Assembly (NCBI RefSeq): GCF_900230185.1
Contig: NZ_OCSR01000002.1
Location: 2,108,001-2,172,000, forward strand
DNA length: 64,000 nt
Origin: Burkholderia sp. OK233
Lineage (GTDB): Bacteria > Pseudomonadota > Gammaproteobacteria > Burkholderiales > Burkholderiaceae
Direction: 5' to 3'
Position numbers and translations under genes: made by a program. This document shows positions 26,427 to 34,735 of the stretch, piece by piece (positions within the stretch are counted from its first letter, which is position 1; each line of letters begins with the position of its first letter). The notes beneath the pieces are model-generated. The model saw nothing but the letters and a program-made list of their open reading frames with translations. It ran no database searches and had not been told where the DNA came from.

Positions 26427-26900
26427 ATGCCACGCTACGCCACATCGAGTCTCCGACGCGCTTCCGCCGGCATCATGTTGGCTGCGATTTCCACCTTGGT
26501 AACCGGCTGTAGTGACGGCATATCCGAGACCGACGTCGCATTCGTTACTACCGGGACACCGCCCCAATTCGAATCACTACGGATGTACGGCGCGGCTCCG
26601 GACAACTTCGCTCCGGGCAGCGGCAACACGCATGGTCCGAGCCGGCTCCACCAGGGATGCATGGCGATCATCCGCGCCGAAGGGCGCGATGTGCGCGAGA
26701 CGGTGATTCTCGAGGACGAGCCGGGTCCTTCCTTCGATCTTGATGTCATCCGTACGTCCGACGGATGGAACGTGACGTCGGACGGACTCACACCGCCGAG
26801 CACCGATCCCGTTGGTTTCCGCACGCGCTTCACCCACTGCGTGAACGCGATCCGGGACAAGTACGCGGCTGAACCGGAAAAGGCGCCGTTCAACAAATAA
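26427..26900 (+). CDS. Putative lipoprotein of unknown function
   Basis: 157 residues. The N-terminus has arginines, a hydrophobic stretch (GIMLAAISTLV) and the lipobox LVTGC (Cys 28), so it should be lipid-anchored. The residue after Cys is Ser, which favours outer-membrane sorting. The mature part contains two further cysteines (HQGCMAII and THCVNAI) that may form a disulfide. No domain recognised. It converges with the MerR gene at 26931. Confidence 0.65.
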   Translation: MPRYATSSLRRASAGIMLAAISTLVTGCSDGISETDVAFVTTGTPPQFESLRMYGAAPDNFAPGSGNTHGPSRLHQGCMAIIRAEGRDVRETVILEDEPGPSFDLDVIRTSDGWNVTSDGLTPPSTDPVGFRTRFTHCVNAIRDKYAAEPEKAPFNK

Positions 26901-26930
26901 GCTTCGATCGTGCTGCGCGCGCGGTCTTCT

Positions 26931-27368
26931 TTAGTCGTGCCGGTTTTTTGACCGGCGCACCGGTTCCTGCTGCTGTGCCAGGAGCTGATTGGCCAACTCC
27001 GCGCCGTCGACACACTTTCCTTCAGCCCACGCTTCGCTGAGCGTGGTGCGAAGCGTACGTAGCGTCTTTCGCTGCGTACGCAGGGCGGTCATGAGTTGCT
27101 CGATCTCGTCGAGCCGCGTATCAAGTTTTTGCAGCAAATCCTCTTTCGGATACGCCTCGTCACCGGCGAAGGCCTCACGCAGTTTGTCGAGCGGGAAGCC
27201 CAGATTCTGCGCCAACTGCACCATACGCAGGCGCCCAATGGCCAGGTCAGAGTAGACGCGATAACCGTTGGCACTGCGCTCCGGCGCCGGCAGCAAGCCG
27301 CTCTGCTCATAAAAGCGGATGGCAGACGGTGCGAGGCCGGTCTTTTCCGCGAGTTCGCCGATTCTCAT
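26931..27368 (-). CDS. MerR-family regulator of the adjacent Old Yellow Enzyme gene
   Basis: 145 residues. The MerR winged HTH is at residues 1-70 (MRIGELAEKTGLAPSAIRFYEQSGLL, ANGYRVYSD), followed by the dimerisation helix (DEIEQLMTALRTQRKTLRTL). It contains one cysteine (GKCVDG, about residue 118), so a SoxR-type iron-sulfur cluster is not possible, but thiol or electrophile sensing is. It is divergent from an OYE gene whose promoter has the MerR-type 19-bp spacer with a central dyad. Activation by DNA untwisting in response to reactive electrophiles is inferred. Confidence 0.88.
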   Translation of the reverse strand: MRIGELAEKTGLAPSAIRFYEQSGLLPAPERSANGYRVYSDLAIGRLRMVQLAQNLGFPLDKLREAFAGDEAYPKEDLLQKLDTRLDEIEQLMTALRTQRKTLRTLRTTLSEAWAEGKCVDGAELANQLLAQQQEPVRRSKNRHD

Positions 27369-27373
27369 AACGC

Positions 27374-27404
27374 TTGACCTTCAAGTTGACTTGAATCTTA
27401 GTAT
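27374..27404 (+). promoter_or_regulatory. MerR-type promoter with 19-bp spacer and dyad
   Basis: TTGACC (27374-27379), then exactly 19 bases, then TAGTAT (27399-27404). The spacer contains TTCAAGT-TG-ACTTGAA (27380-27395), a perfect dyad. This is the classic over-long MerR-regulated promoter, directed at the OYE gene. Confidence 0.82.
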
Positions 27405-27438
27405 AGCGGCATCGCTCCTTTTGTATGCTGACTCCGCC

Positions 27439-28674
27439 ATGACTACATCGCTGTTCACACCCGTCCAGTTGCCCAACGGCAGTTGGCTGCCCAACCGTCT
27501 GGCCAAAGCGGCGATGGAAGAAAATCTTGCCGACGCGGGGCAGCTGCCTGGCGAGACGATCCATCGCCTATACCGTTCGTGGGCCGAAGGCGGCGCAGGT
27601 CTTATCGTCACGGGTAACGTGATGATCGACGGCCGGGCGCTGACCGGGCCAGGCGGGATCGTGCTTGAGGCCAATACGCCCCTTGCACCCTTCACGCAGT
27701 GGTCACAAGCGGCCCGCAGTCGCGGTGCCCAGGTGTGGATGCAGATCAATCATCCGGGCCGGCAGGTGCTGGCGGCGATGGGCGGCAAGGCGTGGGCGCC
27801 CTCGGCAGTCCCGATGGCGCTCGGCAAACACAGCAAGCTGTTCGCGCAGCCGAGCGCCATGAGCGAGGACGAGATCAGCGAGACCATCGGGCGCTTTGCC
27901 GCGACGGCGCACGCTGCCGAGCAGGCGGGGTTTACAGGCGTGGAAATTCACGCCGCACATGGTTATTTGATCTCGCAGTTCCTATCGCCGCTGACCAATC
28001 GCCGCGCTGACCGTTGGGGAGGCGATCTCGCCAACCGTGCCCGTCTGTTGCTGGACGTGGTGCGTGTGGTGCGCGCAAGGGTTTCAGCGGGTTTTTGCGT
28101 GGCCGTCAAACTGAACTCCGCTGACTTTCAGCGCGGTGGCTTTTCGGAAGAGGACGCCCGGCAAGTCGTGCTGTGGCTGAATGACCTGTCGGTCGACCTG
28201 GTCGAGCTATCCGGGGGCAGCTACGAAAGCCCCGCGATGCAGGGCGACACCGCCGACGGGCGTACTCTCGCGCGCGAAGCCTATTTCCTCGAATTCGCCA
28301 AGGATCTGGCCGGCGTCGCCACGATGCCTGTCATGACCACCGGCGGCATCCGGCGCCGCGCTGTGGCCGAGCAGGTGCTGAACAGTGGCGTCGCCGTCGT
28401 CGGGATGGCCACGGCGCTCGCCGTGATGCCCGATCTGCCGGCACGCTGGCAGGCAGGCGCCGATCTGGGGGCGCACATTCAGCCGGTCGAGTGGCGCGAC
28501 CGGGCGCTCGCGGCACTTGTGCGCATGGCGCTCGTCAAACGCCGTTTGCGTTCGCTCGGCACGGGACGTACGGCGCCTGCCCGGTATTCCGCGGTCTTGA
28601 CGTTGATCATTGATCAACTGCGCACGCGCCGGCTGACGCGGCGTTATAGGCAATGGAAGCAGGAGCATGCTTGA
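27439..28674 (+). CDS. NADH:flavin oxidoreductase, Old Yellow Enzyme family
   Basis: About 411 residues from ATG 27439; the open frame upstream lies in the promoter. The FMN-binding TIM barrel shows LPNRLAKAAMEENLAD at the N-terminus, GFTGVEIHAAHGYLISQFLSP with the His-Ala-Ala-His motif, LTNRRADRWGGDLANR, and TTGGIRRR near the phosphate site. Family enzymes reduce activated C=C bonds, including quinones and unsaturated aldehydes, using NAD(P)H. The C-terminus carries an unusually basic extension (about residues 360-411, RRLRSLGTGRT, RLTRRYRQWK). The MerR-controlled promoter implies electrophile detoxification. Confidence 0.88.
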   Translation: MTTSLFTPVQLPNGSWLPNRLAKAAMEENLADAGQLPGETIHRLYRSWAEGGAGLIVTGNVMIDGRALTGPGGIVLEANTPLAPFTQWSQAARSRGAQVWMQINHPGRQVLAAMGGKAWAPSAVPMALGKHSKLFAQPSAMSEDEISETIGRFAATAHAAEQAGFTGVEIHAAHGYLISQFLSPLTNRRADRWGGDLANRARLLLDVVRVVRARVSAGFCVAVKLNSADFQRGGFSEEDARQVVLWLNDLSVDLVELSGGSYESPAMQGDTADGRTLAREAYFLEFAKDLAGVATMPVMTTGGIRRRAVAEQVLNSGVAVVGMATALAVMPDLPARWQAGADLGAHIQPVEWRDRALAALVRMALVKRRLRSLGTGRTAPARYSAVLTLIIDQLRTRRLTRRYRQWKQEHA

Positions 28675-28735
28675 AGCGTTAAATCAGACGCCGCATGGCC
28701 GATGGTTAGCCATCAGCCGACGATTGACGATTCCG

Positions 28736-29809
28736 TCACATGCTGGCGTTTTCGACGACGCGGCCTTCTGCACGCCAGCGGAGCATGCCGCCGGGAAGGT
28801 TGGCAACCTGCTCGAATCCGGCCTGTCGCAGCATGATCGTGGCTTGTGCCGACCGTCCACCGGCCCGGCAGACAGTCACGATCGGACGTTCCTTCGTGAG
28901 TTCAGCGGCGCGCCCGGCGAGCTCACCCAATGGAATGAGTGTGGCAACGGGGATGCGCCCCAGCGGCCCGTTGAACTCGTCGGGCTCGCGCACGTCGACG
29001 ATCTCGACCGCACGCAGATTTTCCTCGAGCCACTGGGCATTGATTTCCCAGATGCCCGCAAAGCTGCATGTCAATGGCGCCCAATCGGGCTCCGCCATCT
29101 GCGCGGGGTAGCTCGCCGCCAGGCCGCATTTCAGGTTCGCGGGCATCGCCACATCGATCTGCTTCGGATGCGACAGGCGCAGGTTCGTCATGTATCCGGC
29201 GAAATCGTCTTCACACAGTTCACCGCCAAGACGTGGATTGAAGCGCCGCTCCTCGTCCACACTGGTGACCGTCAAACCGCGATAGTCGTGGGCCGGGTAA
29301 AGGAGGCACGCGGCGGGTAGCGTAAAAATGTGGTTGTGGACCGCGCGAAACATGGCGTGCGCGTCACCGCGCTGGAAATCCGTGCGGCCAGTGCCTCTGA
29401 TCAACAGACAGTCGCCGGTAAACGCCATGGTCTCGTTGTCGAGTACGAGTGTGATGCAGCCATCGGTATGACCCGGTGTCGCACGTATGGCCAGGTACCT
29501 CGCACCGAACTCGACCTTGTCGCCATGGCTCAGATAGCGGTCCGCGCCTTCGGCGCCGCTCGCTGCCGAGATCGCAATCCGGCTACCTGTACGGCGATTC
29601 AGCATCCATGCGCCGGTTACGTGATCGGCGTGGACGTGAGTGTCGATGGTGTAAAGCAGATGCAATCCGAGCTCTTCGATCAGGGCGGCGTCCCGGCGCA
29701 CCTGTTCGAATACCGGATCGACCAGCACGGCCTCTCGCGTTGCGCTATCGGCAAGAAGATACGTGTAGGTTGACGATTGCTGATCGAATAGCTGCCGGAA
29801 GATCAACAC
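28736..29809 (-). CDS. Persulfide dioxygenase-rhodanese fusion (PRF type)
   Basis: 357 residues from GTG 29809, preceded by SD ggggtg; the ORF extends 63 bases upstream without a better signal. The N-terminal metallo-beta-lactamase domain of the ETHE1 type has THVHADHVTG (about residues 57-66), PGHTDGC, TGDCLLIRGTGRTD and YPAHDYRG. The C-terminal rhodanese domain (about 255-350) has DVREPDEF and the active-site loop CRAGGRSAQ. ETHE1-like enzymes oxidise glutathione persulfide to sulfite using Fe(II), and the rhodanese half can move the sulfur on to thiosulfate. The order matches the fusion studied in Paraburkholderia phytofirmans. A peroxiredoxin gene lies upstream on the same strand. Confidence 0.9.
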   Translation of the reverse strand: MLIFRQLFDQQSSTYTYLLADSATREAVLVDPVFEQVRRDAALIEELGLHLLYTIDTHVHADHVTGAWMLNRRTGSRIAISAASGAEGADRYLSHGDKVEFGARYLAIRATPGHTDGCITLVLDNETMAFTGDCLLIRGTGRTDFQRGDAHAMFRAVHNHIFTLPAACLLYPAHDYRGLTVTSVDEERRFNPRLGGELCEDDFAGYMTNLRLSHPKQIDVAMPANLKCGLAASYPAQMAEPDWAPLTCSFAGIWEINAQWLEENLRAVEIVDVREPDEFNGPLGRIPVATLIPLGELAGRAAELTKERPIVTVCRAGGRSAQATIMLRQAGFEQVANLPGGMLRWRAEGRVVENASM

Positions 29810-29999
29810 GATTTCACCCCGCGGCCCGCTTTTGCGAGCGGTTAAGAATCGCGGCCCATGGAGCGTCGCCAATCCGTCCTGCAGGCAGTCGAATTGGACG
29901 CACCCCGTTCAGCGGACCGGGCACGTGAATGCACCCGGACCCGCATTGGCTGCCGGACTTCGCACTATCCGGCGCTCGCCGCGCCAATCAATGAGCGCT

Positions 30000-30659
30000 T
30001 TACTTCGGTTGCGCAACGTATCGCAGGTACGGCTTCACGGTTTTGAAACCCTCCGGATATTTTTGCATCGCGGCATCGTTGGAAACAGAGGTTGGAATGA
30101 TCACGTCTTCACCCGGTTTCCAGTTCACCGGCGTCGCCACCGTATGTTTCGCGTTGAGCTGCAGGGCATCGAGCAGCCGCAGTACTTCGTCGAAATTGCG
30201 GCCTGCGCTCATCGGATAGACGAGCATGGCTTTGACCTTCTTGTCCGGCCCGATGAGAAACACCGAGCGTACGGTCGCGTTGTCCACCGCGGTGCGCGGG
30301 CCGCCGCCGCTCGCTTCGGGATGAATCATGTCGTAGAGCTTCGCGACCGTCAGGTCCGAGTCGCCGATCAGCGGGTAGTTGACCGCGTGGCCCTGCGTCT
30401 CCGCGATATCCTTGACCCACTCCTTGTGATCGCCGACGGGATCGATGCTGAGCCCGATAATTTTCGTGTTGCGCTTATCGAATTCTGGCTTGAGACTCGC
30501 CAGGTAGCCGAGTTCCGTCGTGCAAACCGGGGTGAAATCCTTCGGATGCGAAAACAGGATCGCCCAATGGTCTCCGATCCATTCGTGAAAACGGATCGTC
30601 CCTTCGGTGGTTTCGGCAGTGAAATCGGGAGCGTTTTCTCCAAGTCGAATCGACATCAT
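30000..30659 (-). CDS. 1-Cys peroxiredoxin (Prx6 type)
   Basis: 219 residues. The peroxidatic cysteine is in FTPVCTTEL (Cys 46) and no second cysteine is present, so this is a 1-Cys enzyme. The C-terminal extension (NWKPGEDVIIP...YPEGFKTVKPYLRYV) is typical of the Prx6 group. It reduces hydrogen peroxide and organic peroxides in the cytoplasm, with glutathione or another thiol as reductant. ATG 30659 is followed by a second ATG, and SD ggagac precedes them. It is 190 bp upstream of the persulfide dioxygenase gene on the same strand, which links peroxide and sulfur stress. Confidence 0.92.
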   Translation of the reverse strand: MMSIRLGENAPDFTAETTEGTIRFHEWIGDHWAILFSHPKDFTPVCTTELGYLASLKPEFDKRNTKIIGLSIDPVGDHKEWVKDIAETQGHAVNYPLIGDSDLTVAKLYDMIHPEASGGGPRTAVDNATVRSVFLIGPDKKVKAMLVYPMSAGRNFDEVLRLLDALQLNAKHTVATPVNWKPGEDVIIPTSVSNDAAMQKYPEGFKTVKPYLRYVAQPK

Positions 30660-30845
30660 CAGTCTCCATAGGTGAGTGCACCGAGGTAGCCGTGCCGCGG
30701 TCGGCGTGACATCCCCTGGGCTGCCTGGGTGTTGAGTGGCAATTGGTCTGACCAGAAACTACCCTCCGGCCGCTTGCACCGTATTGCTCCGGAGGACCGT
30801 CTGCGGACGCAGCAGATTCAGAGACGCTCTCAAATAGCCGGGATT

Positions 30846-30909
30846 AGGGACAGACGTCGGGACGCGCTGCGGGTCGCTCCTATAGCGTAGAACAAAAAAG
30901 ACTGTCCCT
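30846..30909. repeat. Inverted repeat AGGGACAG ... CTGTCCCT
   Basis: Perfect 8-base arms at 30846-30853 and 30902-30909 with 48 bases between them, next to a short A-run (30894-30899). It may be a REP-like or mobile-element scar. No gene lies within 30660-30952. Confidence 0.4.
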
Positions 30910-30952
30910 GTAGGCAGGTTGTAGGGCGAATCCGCCGTTGCGCTGCAACTAG

Positions 30953-31456
30953 TTACCGCGAGGCAGGCTTGCGGACAATGTTGTTGAACAACAGCGCGAT
31001 CAGCTGCAGCACCAGCACACCGGCCAGGATTGGCAGAATCAGAAAGCGTGGAGACATCCCACCCGCCAGCATGATCACGAGCGGATCGGCGCCTGCGGGG
31101 GGATGCACGGTCCTGGTCAGTTGCATGGCGGCAATGGCGGCGCCGACGGCCAACGCAGCCTGCCAGATTCCTGCGCCGGCAATCCAGAAAACCGCCAGCC
31201 CGACCGCCGAGGCGATCAGATGTCCCAGCACGAGGTTTCTCGGTTGGGCAAAGGCGCTATCAGGGGCCGCAAACAACAATACGCTCGATGCGCCGAATGG
31301 CGCGATCAACAGCGGCAAGCCTGTCAGTTTGCCGATTGTGCCGAGTACGCCGATCGCAAGGGTGCCGCCTAGAAACCCTAGTGCGGCCGGTATGGCGACA
31401 TGACGAAATGTGGAACGTGAGCCGGCCGCCGCCGCCCCGGGAACACTTTGTTGCAT
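30953..31456 (-). CDS. HPP-family integral membrane protein
   Basis: About 167 residues with four or five membrane helices. The family signature RTVHPPAGADPL is present (about residue 118). In plants and cyanobacteria HPP proteins transport nitrite across plastid or plasma membranes, but bacterial members are mostly uncharacterised. ATG 31456 (MQQSV) has SD cggag; the ORF opens at 31513 with a polar, unlikely N-terminus. It lies 69 bp downstream of the formate dehydrogenase gene on the same strand, so it may be cotranscribed. That context gives no clear role. Confidence 0.78.
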   Translation of the reverse strand: MQQSVPGAAAAGSRSTFRHVAIPAALGFLGGTLAIGVLGTIGKLTGLPLLIAPFGASSVLLFAAPDSAFAQPRNLVLGHLIASAVGLAVFWIAGAGIWQAALAVGAAIAAMQLTRTVHPPAGADPLVIMLAGGMSPRFLILPILAGVLVLQLIALLFNNIVRKPASR

Positions 31457-31525
31457 GGATACTCCGGCGTGAGCCGCGTGCCGTCCGCGCGGCTGATCCG
31501 CGCCTGACGGCAAGCGGCAACAGGA

Positions 31526-32728
31526 TCAGGTAGCCTTGAAGCGGCTGGCTTCTTCGGAACCCGTCGTAGCATTACCCGCCGAGTACGAATGGGCGCCCAC
31601 GCCCGCGAGTTGTCCGCCATCGACAATCAGATATTCGTCGCGAATCGGCCGCTTTTCGAACCAGCACTCCAGAATTTCGCGTGTGCCAGCCGCATATCGT
31701 GTTTGTGCGGACAAGGTCGTACCCGAAGTGTGGGGCGTCATTCCCTGGTGCGGCATCGTGCGCCACGGATGATCGCGCGGCGCGGGTTGCGGGAACCACA
31801 CATCACCCGCATAGCCTGCCAGTTGTCCGCTTTCGAGCGCGCGAACAATCGCGTCGCGGTCGCAGATCTTGCCGCGTGCCGTGTTGATGATGTACGCACC
31901 GCGCTTCATCTTTGCGATCATTTTTTCGTCGAACAGATGCTCGGTTTCCGGATGCAACGGACAGTTGATCGTCACGACATCGCATACCTTCACCATCGAT
32001 TCGACGTCCGGATGCCAGGTCGCACCCAGTTCGCGCTCCACATCCGCCGGCAGACGATGCCGGTCCATGTAGTGAAGCTTGACGTCGAAAGCCTTGAGCC
32101 TGCGCAGCACCGCCGCGCCAATGCGACCGGCTGCCACAGTACCGACGTGCATGCCTTCGAGGTCGTATGCCCGTTCGACGCAATCGGCGATATTCCAGCC
32201 GCCTTGCTTTACCCACTCGTGTGAAGGCAGATAGTTGCGGACCTGCGAGAGGATCATCATCACCACGTGTTCCGCGACGCTGATGCTGTTGCAGTAAGTC
32301 ACCTCGGCGACCGTGATGCCGCGTTCGATCGCCGCCTGTAAATCGACGTGATCGGAGCCGATGCCGGCGGTCAAGGCGAGTTTGAGCCTGGGTGCTTTGG
32401 CGATGCGTTCCGCTGTCAGATAGGCCGGCCAGAACGGCTGCGAAATGACGACCTCCGCATCGTGCAGCTCACGTTCGAACACCGAGTTCGGGCCGTCCTT
32501 GTCGGACGTGACGACCAGCGTGTGTCCTTGCGATTCGAGAAAACGACGCAGCCCCAGTTCGCCGGATACGCTGCCGAGCAGCTGTCCTGGCGTGAAATCG
32601 ATCGCCTCGGGTGTCGGCGCTGTCTGACCATCGTGATAGCGGGTGATTGCCGGAATGTCGTCGCGCGCATACTTTTTCGGCATGCCGCCGACCGGGTCGT
32701 CATACAGTACACAAAGAACCTTGGCCAT
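31526..32728 (-). CDS. NAD-dependent formate dehydrogenase (metal-free, D-2-hydroxyacid dehydrogenase fold)
   Basis: 400 residues, the length of the Pseudomonas sp. 101 enzyme. The NAD-binding motif is GTVAAGRIGAAVL (about 196-208). Catalytic residues can be placed at N147 (TYCNS), R285 (NTARGK), Q314 (WFPQPAP) and H333 (TPHTSG), each one position after the numbers I recall for the Pseudomonas enzyme (N146, R284, Q313, H332). It oxidises formate to CO2 and yields NADH without molybdenum, tungsten or iron-sulfur centres. A LysR gene lies upstream on the same strand, and a LysR-like box (32859-32877) lies upstream of this gene. It may serve C1 or oxalate metabolism. Confidence 0.95.
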   Translation of the reverse strand: MAKVLCVLYDDPVGGMPKKYARDDIPAITRYHDGQTAPTPEAIDFTPGQLLGSVSGELGLRRFLESQGHTLVVTSDKDGPNSVFERELHDAEVVISQPFWPAYLTAERIAKAPRLKLALTAGIGSDHVDLQAAIERGITVAEVTYCNSISVAEHVVMMILSQVRNYLPSHEWVKQGGWNIADCVERAYDLEGMHVGTVAAGRIGAAVLRRLKAFDVKLHYMDRHRLPADVERELGATWHPDVESMVKVCDVVTINCPLHPETEHLFDEKMIAKMKRGAYIINTARGKICDRDAIVRALESGQLAGYAGDVWFPQPAPRDHPWRTMPHQGMTPHTSGTTLSAQTRYAAGTREILECWFEKRPIRDEYLIVDGGQLAGVGAHSYSAGNATTGSEEASRFKAT

Positions 32729-32858
32729 GTTGTCTCACTCCACTCAATGCAATAGTGATCCGGCGTCATGCATCTGCCGGGTGGATCGATGCGTGACATC
32801 GACCGGCACAGTGTCTGTGAGGGAAGCGGGGCCGGTCCAATCGTTTGGACGGATTGGC

Positions 32859-32877
32859 TGATAACCTGTACTTATCA
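32859..32877. promoter_or_regulatory. LysR-type box upstream of formate dehydrogenase
   Basis: TGATAA (32859-32864) and TTATCA (32872-32877) form a perfect dyad with a 7-base spacer, about 130 bp upstream of the formate dehydrogenase start. The LysR gene next door is the likely partner. Confidence 0.55.
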
Positions 32878-32885
32878 AGCGTCGT

Positions 32886-33815
32886 TCATTGCAACGCTGC
32901 TATGTCAGCTTTCTGTAGCAATGCATCGAACGACTGCTGCAGGTCGAGTCGTTCTGCGGCACTCCACATGGCCGCCGCCAGCGGTGGCATCGACGGAGAA
33001 TTGCGCGTAATCAGGCCAATCTCGCGTGTCAGTTCGGGCAACAACGGCGTTGCGCTGACGCGGGTCCGGGTGTCGAGTACGCTCAAAAGGCTGTGCGGCA
33101 AGATGCTGTATAAGCCGGCATGCTGTACGTTCGAATACAGCGCGAGCAACGAATCTGTTTCGAGCACGACGGTTGGTTGAACACCGGCGCGGCGAAATGC
33201 AGCATTGATGACCTGCCGGTTCTGCATCGAGGTGCCCAGCAGGCAGAAAGGCAGTTCGCCGAGCGCGTCCCAGCGGTTCAGAGCGGGGTCGGCAGGCGAG
33301 TCAGGAGGAGACAGCAGAAAGTAACGCTCGCGATACAGCGGGAGAACGGCAAAACCGGCCTGAACGCGATCGTCCAGGTAGGTGAACCCGACATCCAGTT
33401 CATAATCGTCCAACTGGCGCAGGATGGTGTCGGCACTGAGCGAGCGCGCGGAGTATCGGATCGCGGCGTGATCCGCCCGGCACGCTCCCAGCAGCAAACC
33501 GACGATAGGCATCGTCGTCGGAATGACGCCGATGCGGATCGTGCCGGTCAACCGCACCTGAGCGGCCGACGCGTCCTGCCGCATATGTTCGAGTGTGGCG
33601 AGTGTCTGACGGGCCCATCCGAGCACCCGCTCGCCTTCCTCGGTGAAGCCGATGAAACGTCTGCCGCGCCTGACGATGACGAGGCCCAACTCTGCATCGA
33701 GGCTTCGAATCGCCGAGGACAGCGCCGGTTGCGAAACATGGCTCAGCTCGGCCGCCTTGGCGAAATGCTGTTCTTGCGCAAGCGTAACCAGATAGTGAAG
33801 TTGACGGATGAACAT
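32886..33815 (-). CDS. LysR-family regulator, probably of formate dehydrogenase
   Basis: About 309 residues from ATG 33815 with SD ggggagcg; the frame opens earlier without a start signal. HTH residues 1-60 (FIRQLHYLVTLAQEQHFAKAAELSHVSQPALSSAIRSLD) resemble the OxyR/CynR-like branch. The effector domain lies at about 90-300 (TIRIGVIPTTMPIVGLLL). It sits directly upstream of the formate dehydrogenase gene on the same strand and divergent from an M24-family gene, so it may control either or both. Formate as effector is inference. Confidence 0.85.
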   Translation of the reverse strand: MFIRQLHYLVTLAQEQHFAKAAELSHVSQPALSSAIRSLDAELGLVIVRRGRRFIGFTEEGERVLGWARQTLATLEHMRQDASAAQVRLTGTIRIGVIPTTMPIVGLLLGACRADHAAIRYSARSLSADTILRQLDDYELDVGFTYLDDRVQAGFAVLPLYRERYFLLSPPDSPADPALNRWDALGELPFCLLGTSMQNRQVINAAFRRAGVQPTVVLETDSLLALYSNVQHAGLYSILPHSLLSVLDTRTRVSATPLLPELTREIGLITRNSPSMPPLAAAMWSAAERLDLQQSFDALLQKADIAALQ

Positions 33816-34024
33816 CGCGCTCCCCGAATACCGGCATATGCCGTTTGCACACGCCCGCCTCGTTATATCACATGGAATATAGCGACCGTGCGTGCCCTGA
33901 ACGGATCGACGCACGCCATTTCGCGCGGAATGGCCGTCTCTGCGATGCACGATCGGCAGAAACAGAACGTGGACACCGATGCATTCGATCGTTATATTCG
34001 AACGGACATAACCGGAGAAGATGG

Positions 34025-34684
34025 ATGGAAGCAGCGGTGAAACAGGCGGTCGGAAGCAAATACGTGCTCGAGTCGATGAAATATGCCCAACGCCGAACGT
34101 GGGACGTGGTGGAGCTGTTGGCGCAGCGGATTCAGCCGGGCATGCTCGAGTCGGAGGCGACGGCCGAATGCAGGAACGTATTGAACGAGCTGGGCATGGA
34201 TCGTATCTGGCATCCCGTGCTGGTGCGCTTCGGCGAGAACACGCTGAAGACTTTCAAGCAGCAATCGGATGGCGATCCGCGACTCAAGGACGACGATATT
34301 TTCTTCGTCGACCTGGGCGTGGTTTGGGATCAGCACGAAGGCGATGCGGGTGCGACCTTCGTGGTCGGCCATGATGCGGAGATGAAGGCCTGTGCCGATG
34401 CCGCAAAGACCGTGTTCGACGAAGTGGAGCATCACTGGCGCTCGACGCGTGCGGGCGGCAAAGCGTTGTATGACTTCGCCGCGCAACGTGCAGCGGCGCT
34501 CGGGTGGCGTCTGAATCTGGATATCAAGGGCCACCGCGTCAGCGACTTTCCGCATGCGATATACAAAGCAGGAAATCTGGGCGATTTCGCCGAGTGTCCG
34601 GACGCCGGCCTGTGGATTCTTGAAATCCAGCTCGCGCATCCGACCCGGCCGTTCGGGTCGTTCCATGAGGACTTGCTGGTCTGA
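34025..34684 (+). CDS. M24 (pita-bread) metallopeptidase-like protein
   Basis: 219 residues starting at ATG 34025. The fold of methionine aminopeptidase/creatinase is suggested by VDLGVVWDQHEGDAGATF (about residues 99-116, metal Asp region), GHRVSDFPHA (His) and LEIQLAHP (Glu). The protein is short, equal to the catalytic domain only, and lacks the creatinase N-terminal domain. Known M24 members cleave Xaa-Pro bonds or hydrolyse creatine-like compounds. Some small members are non-peptidases. It is divergent from the LysR gene. Confidence 0.75.
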   Translation: MEAAVKQAVGSKYVLESMKYAQRRTWDVVELLAQRIQPGMLESEATAECRNVLNELGMDRIWHPVLVRFGENTLKTFKQQSDGDPRLKDDDIFFVDLGVVWDQHEGDAGATFVVGHDAEMKACADAAKTVFDEVEHHWRSTRAGGKALYDFAAQRAAALGWRLNLDIKGHRVSDFPHAIYKAGNLGDFAECPDAGLWILEIQLAHPTRPFGSFHEDLLV

Positions 34685-34735
34685 TCGCGCCCGTCAATCG
34701 CTACCCTGGCATACGGCAAGCCGCCGCACGATCGG

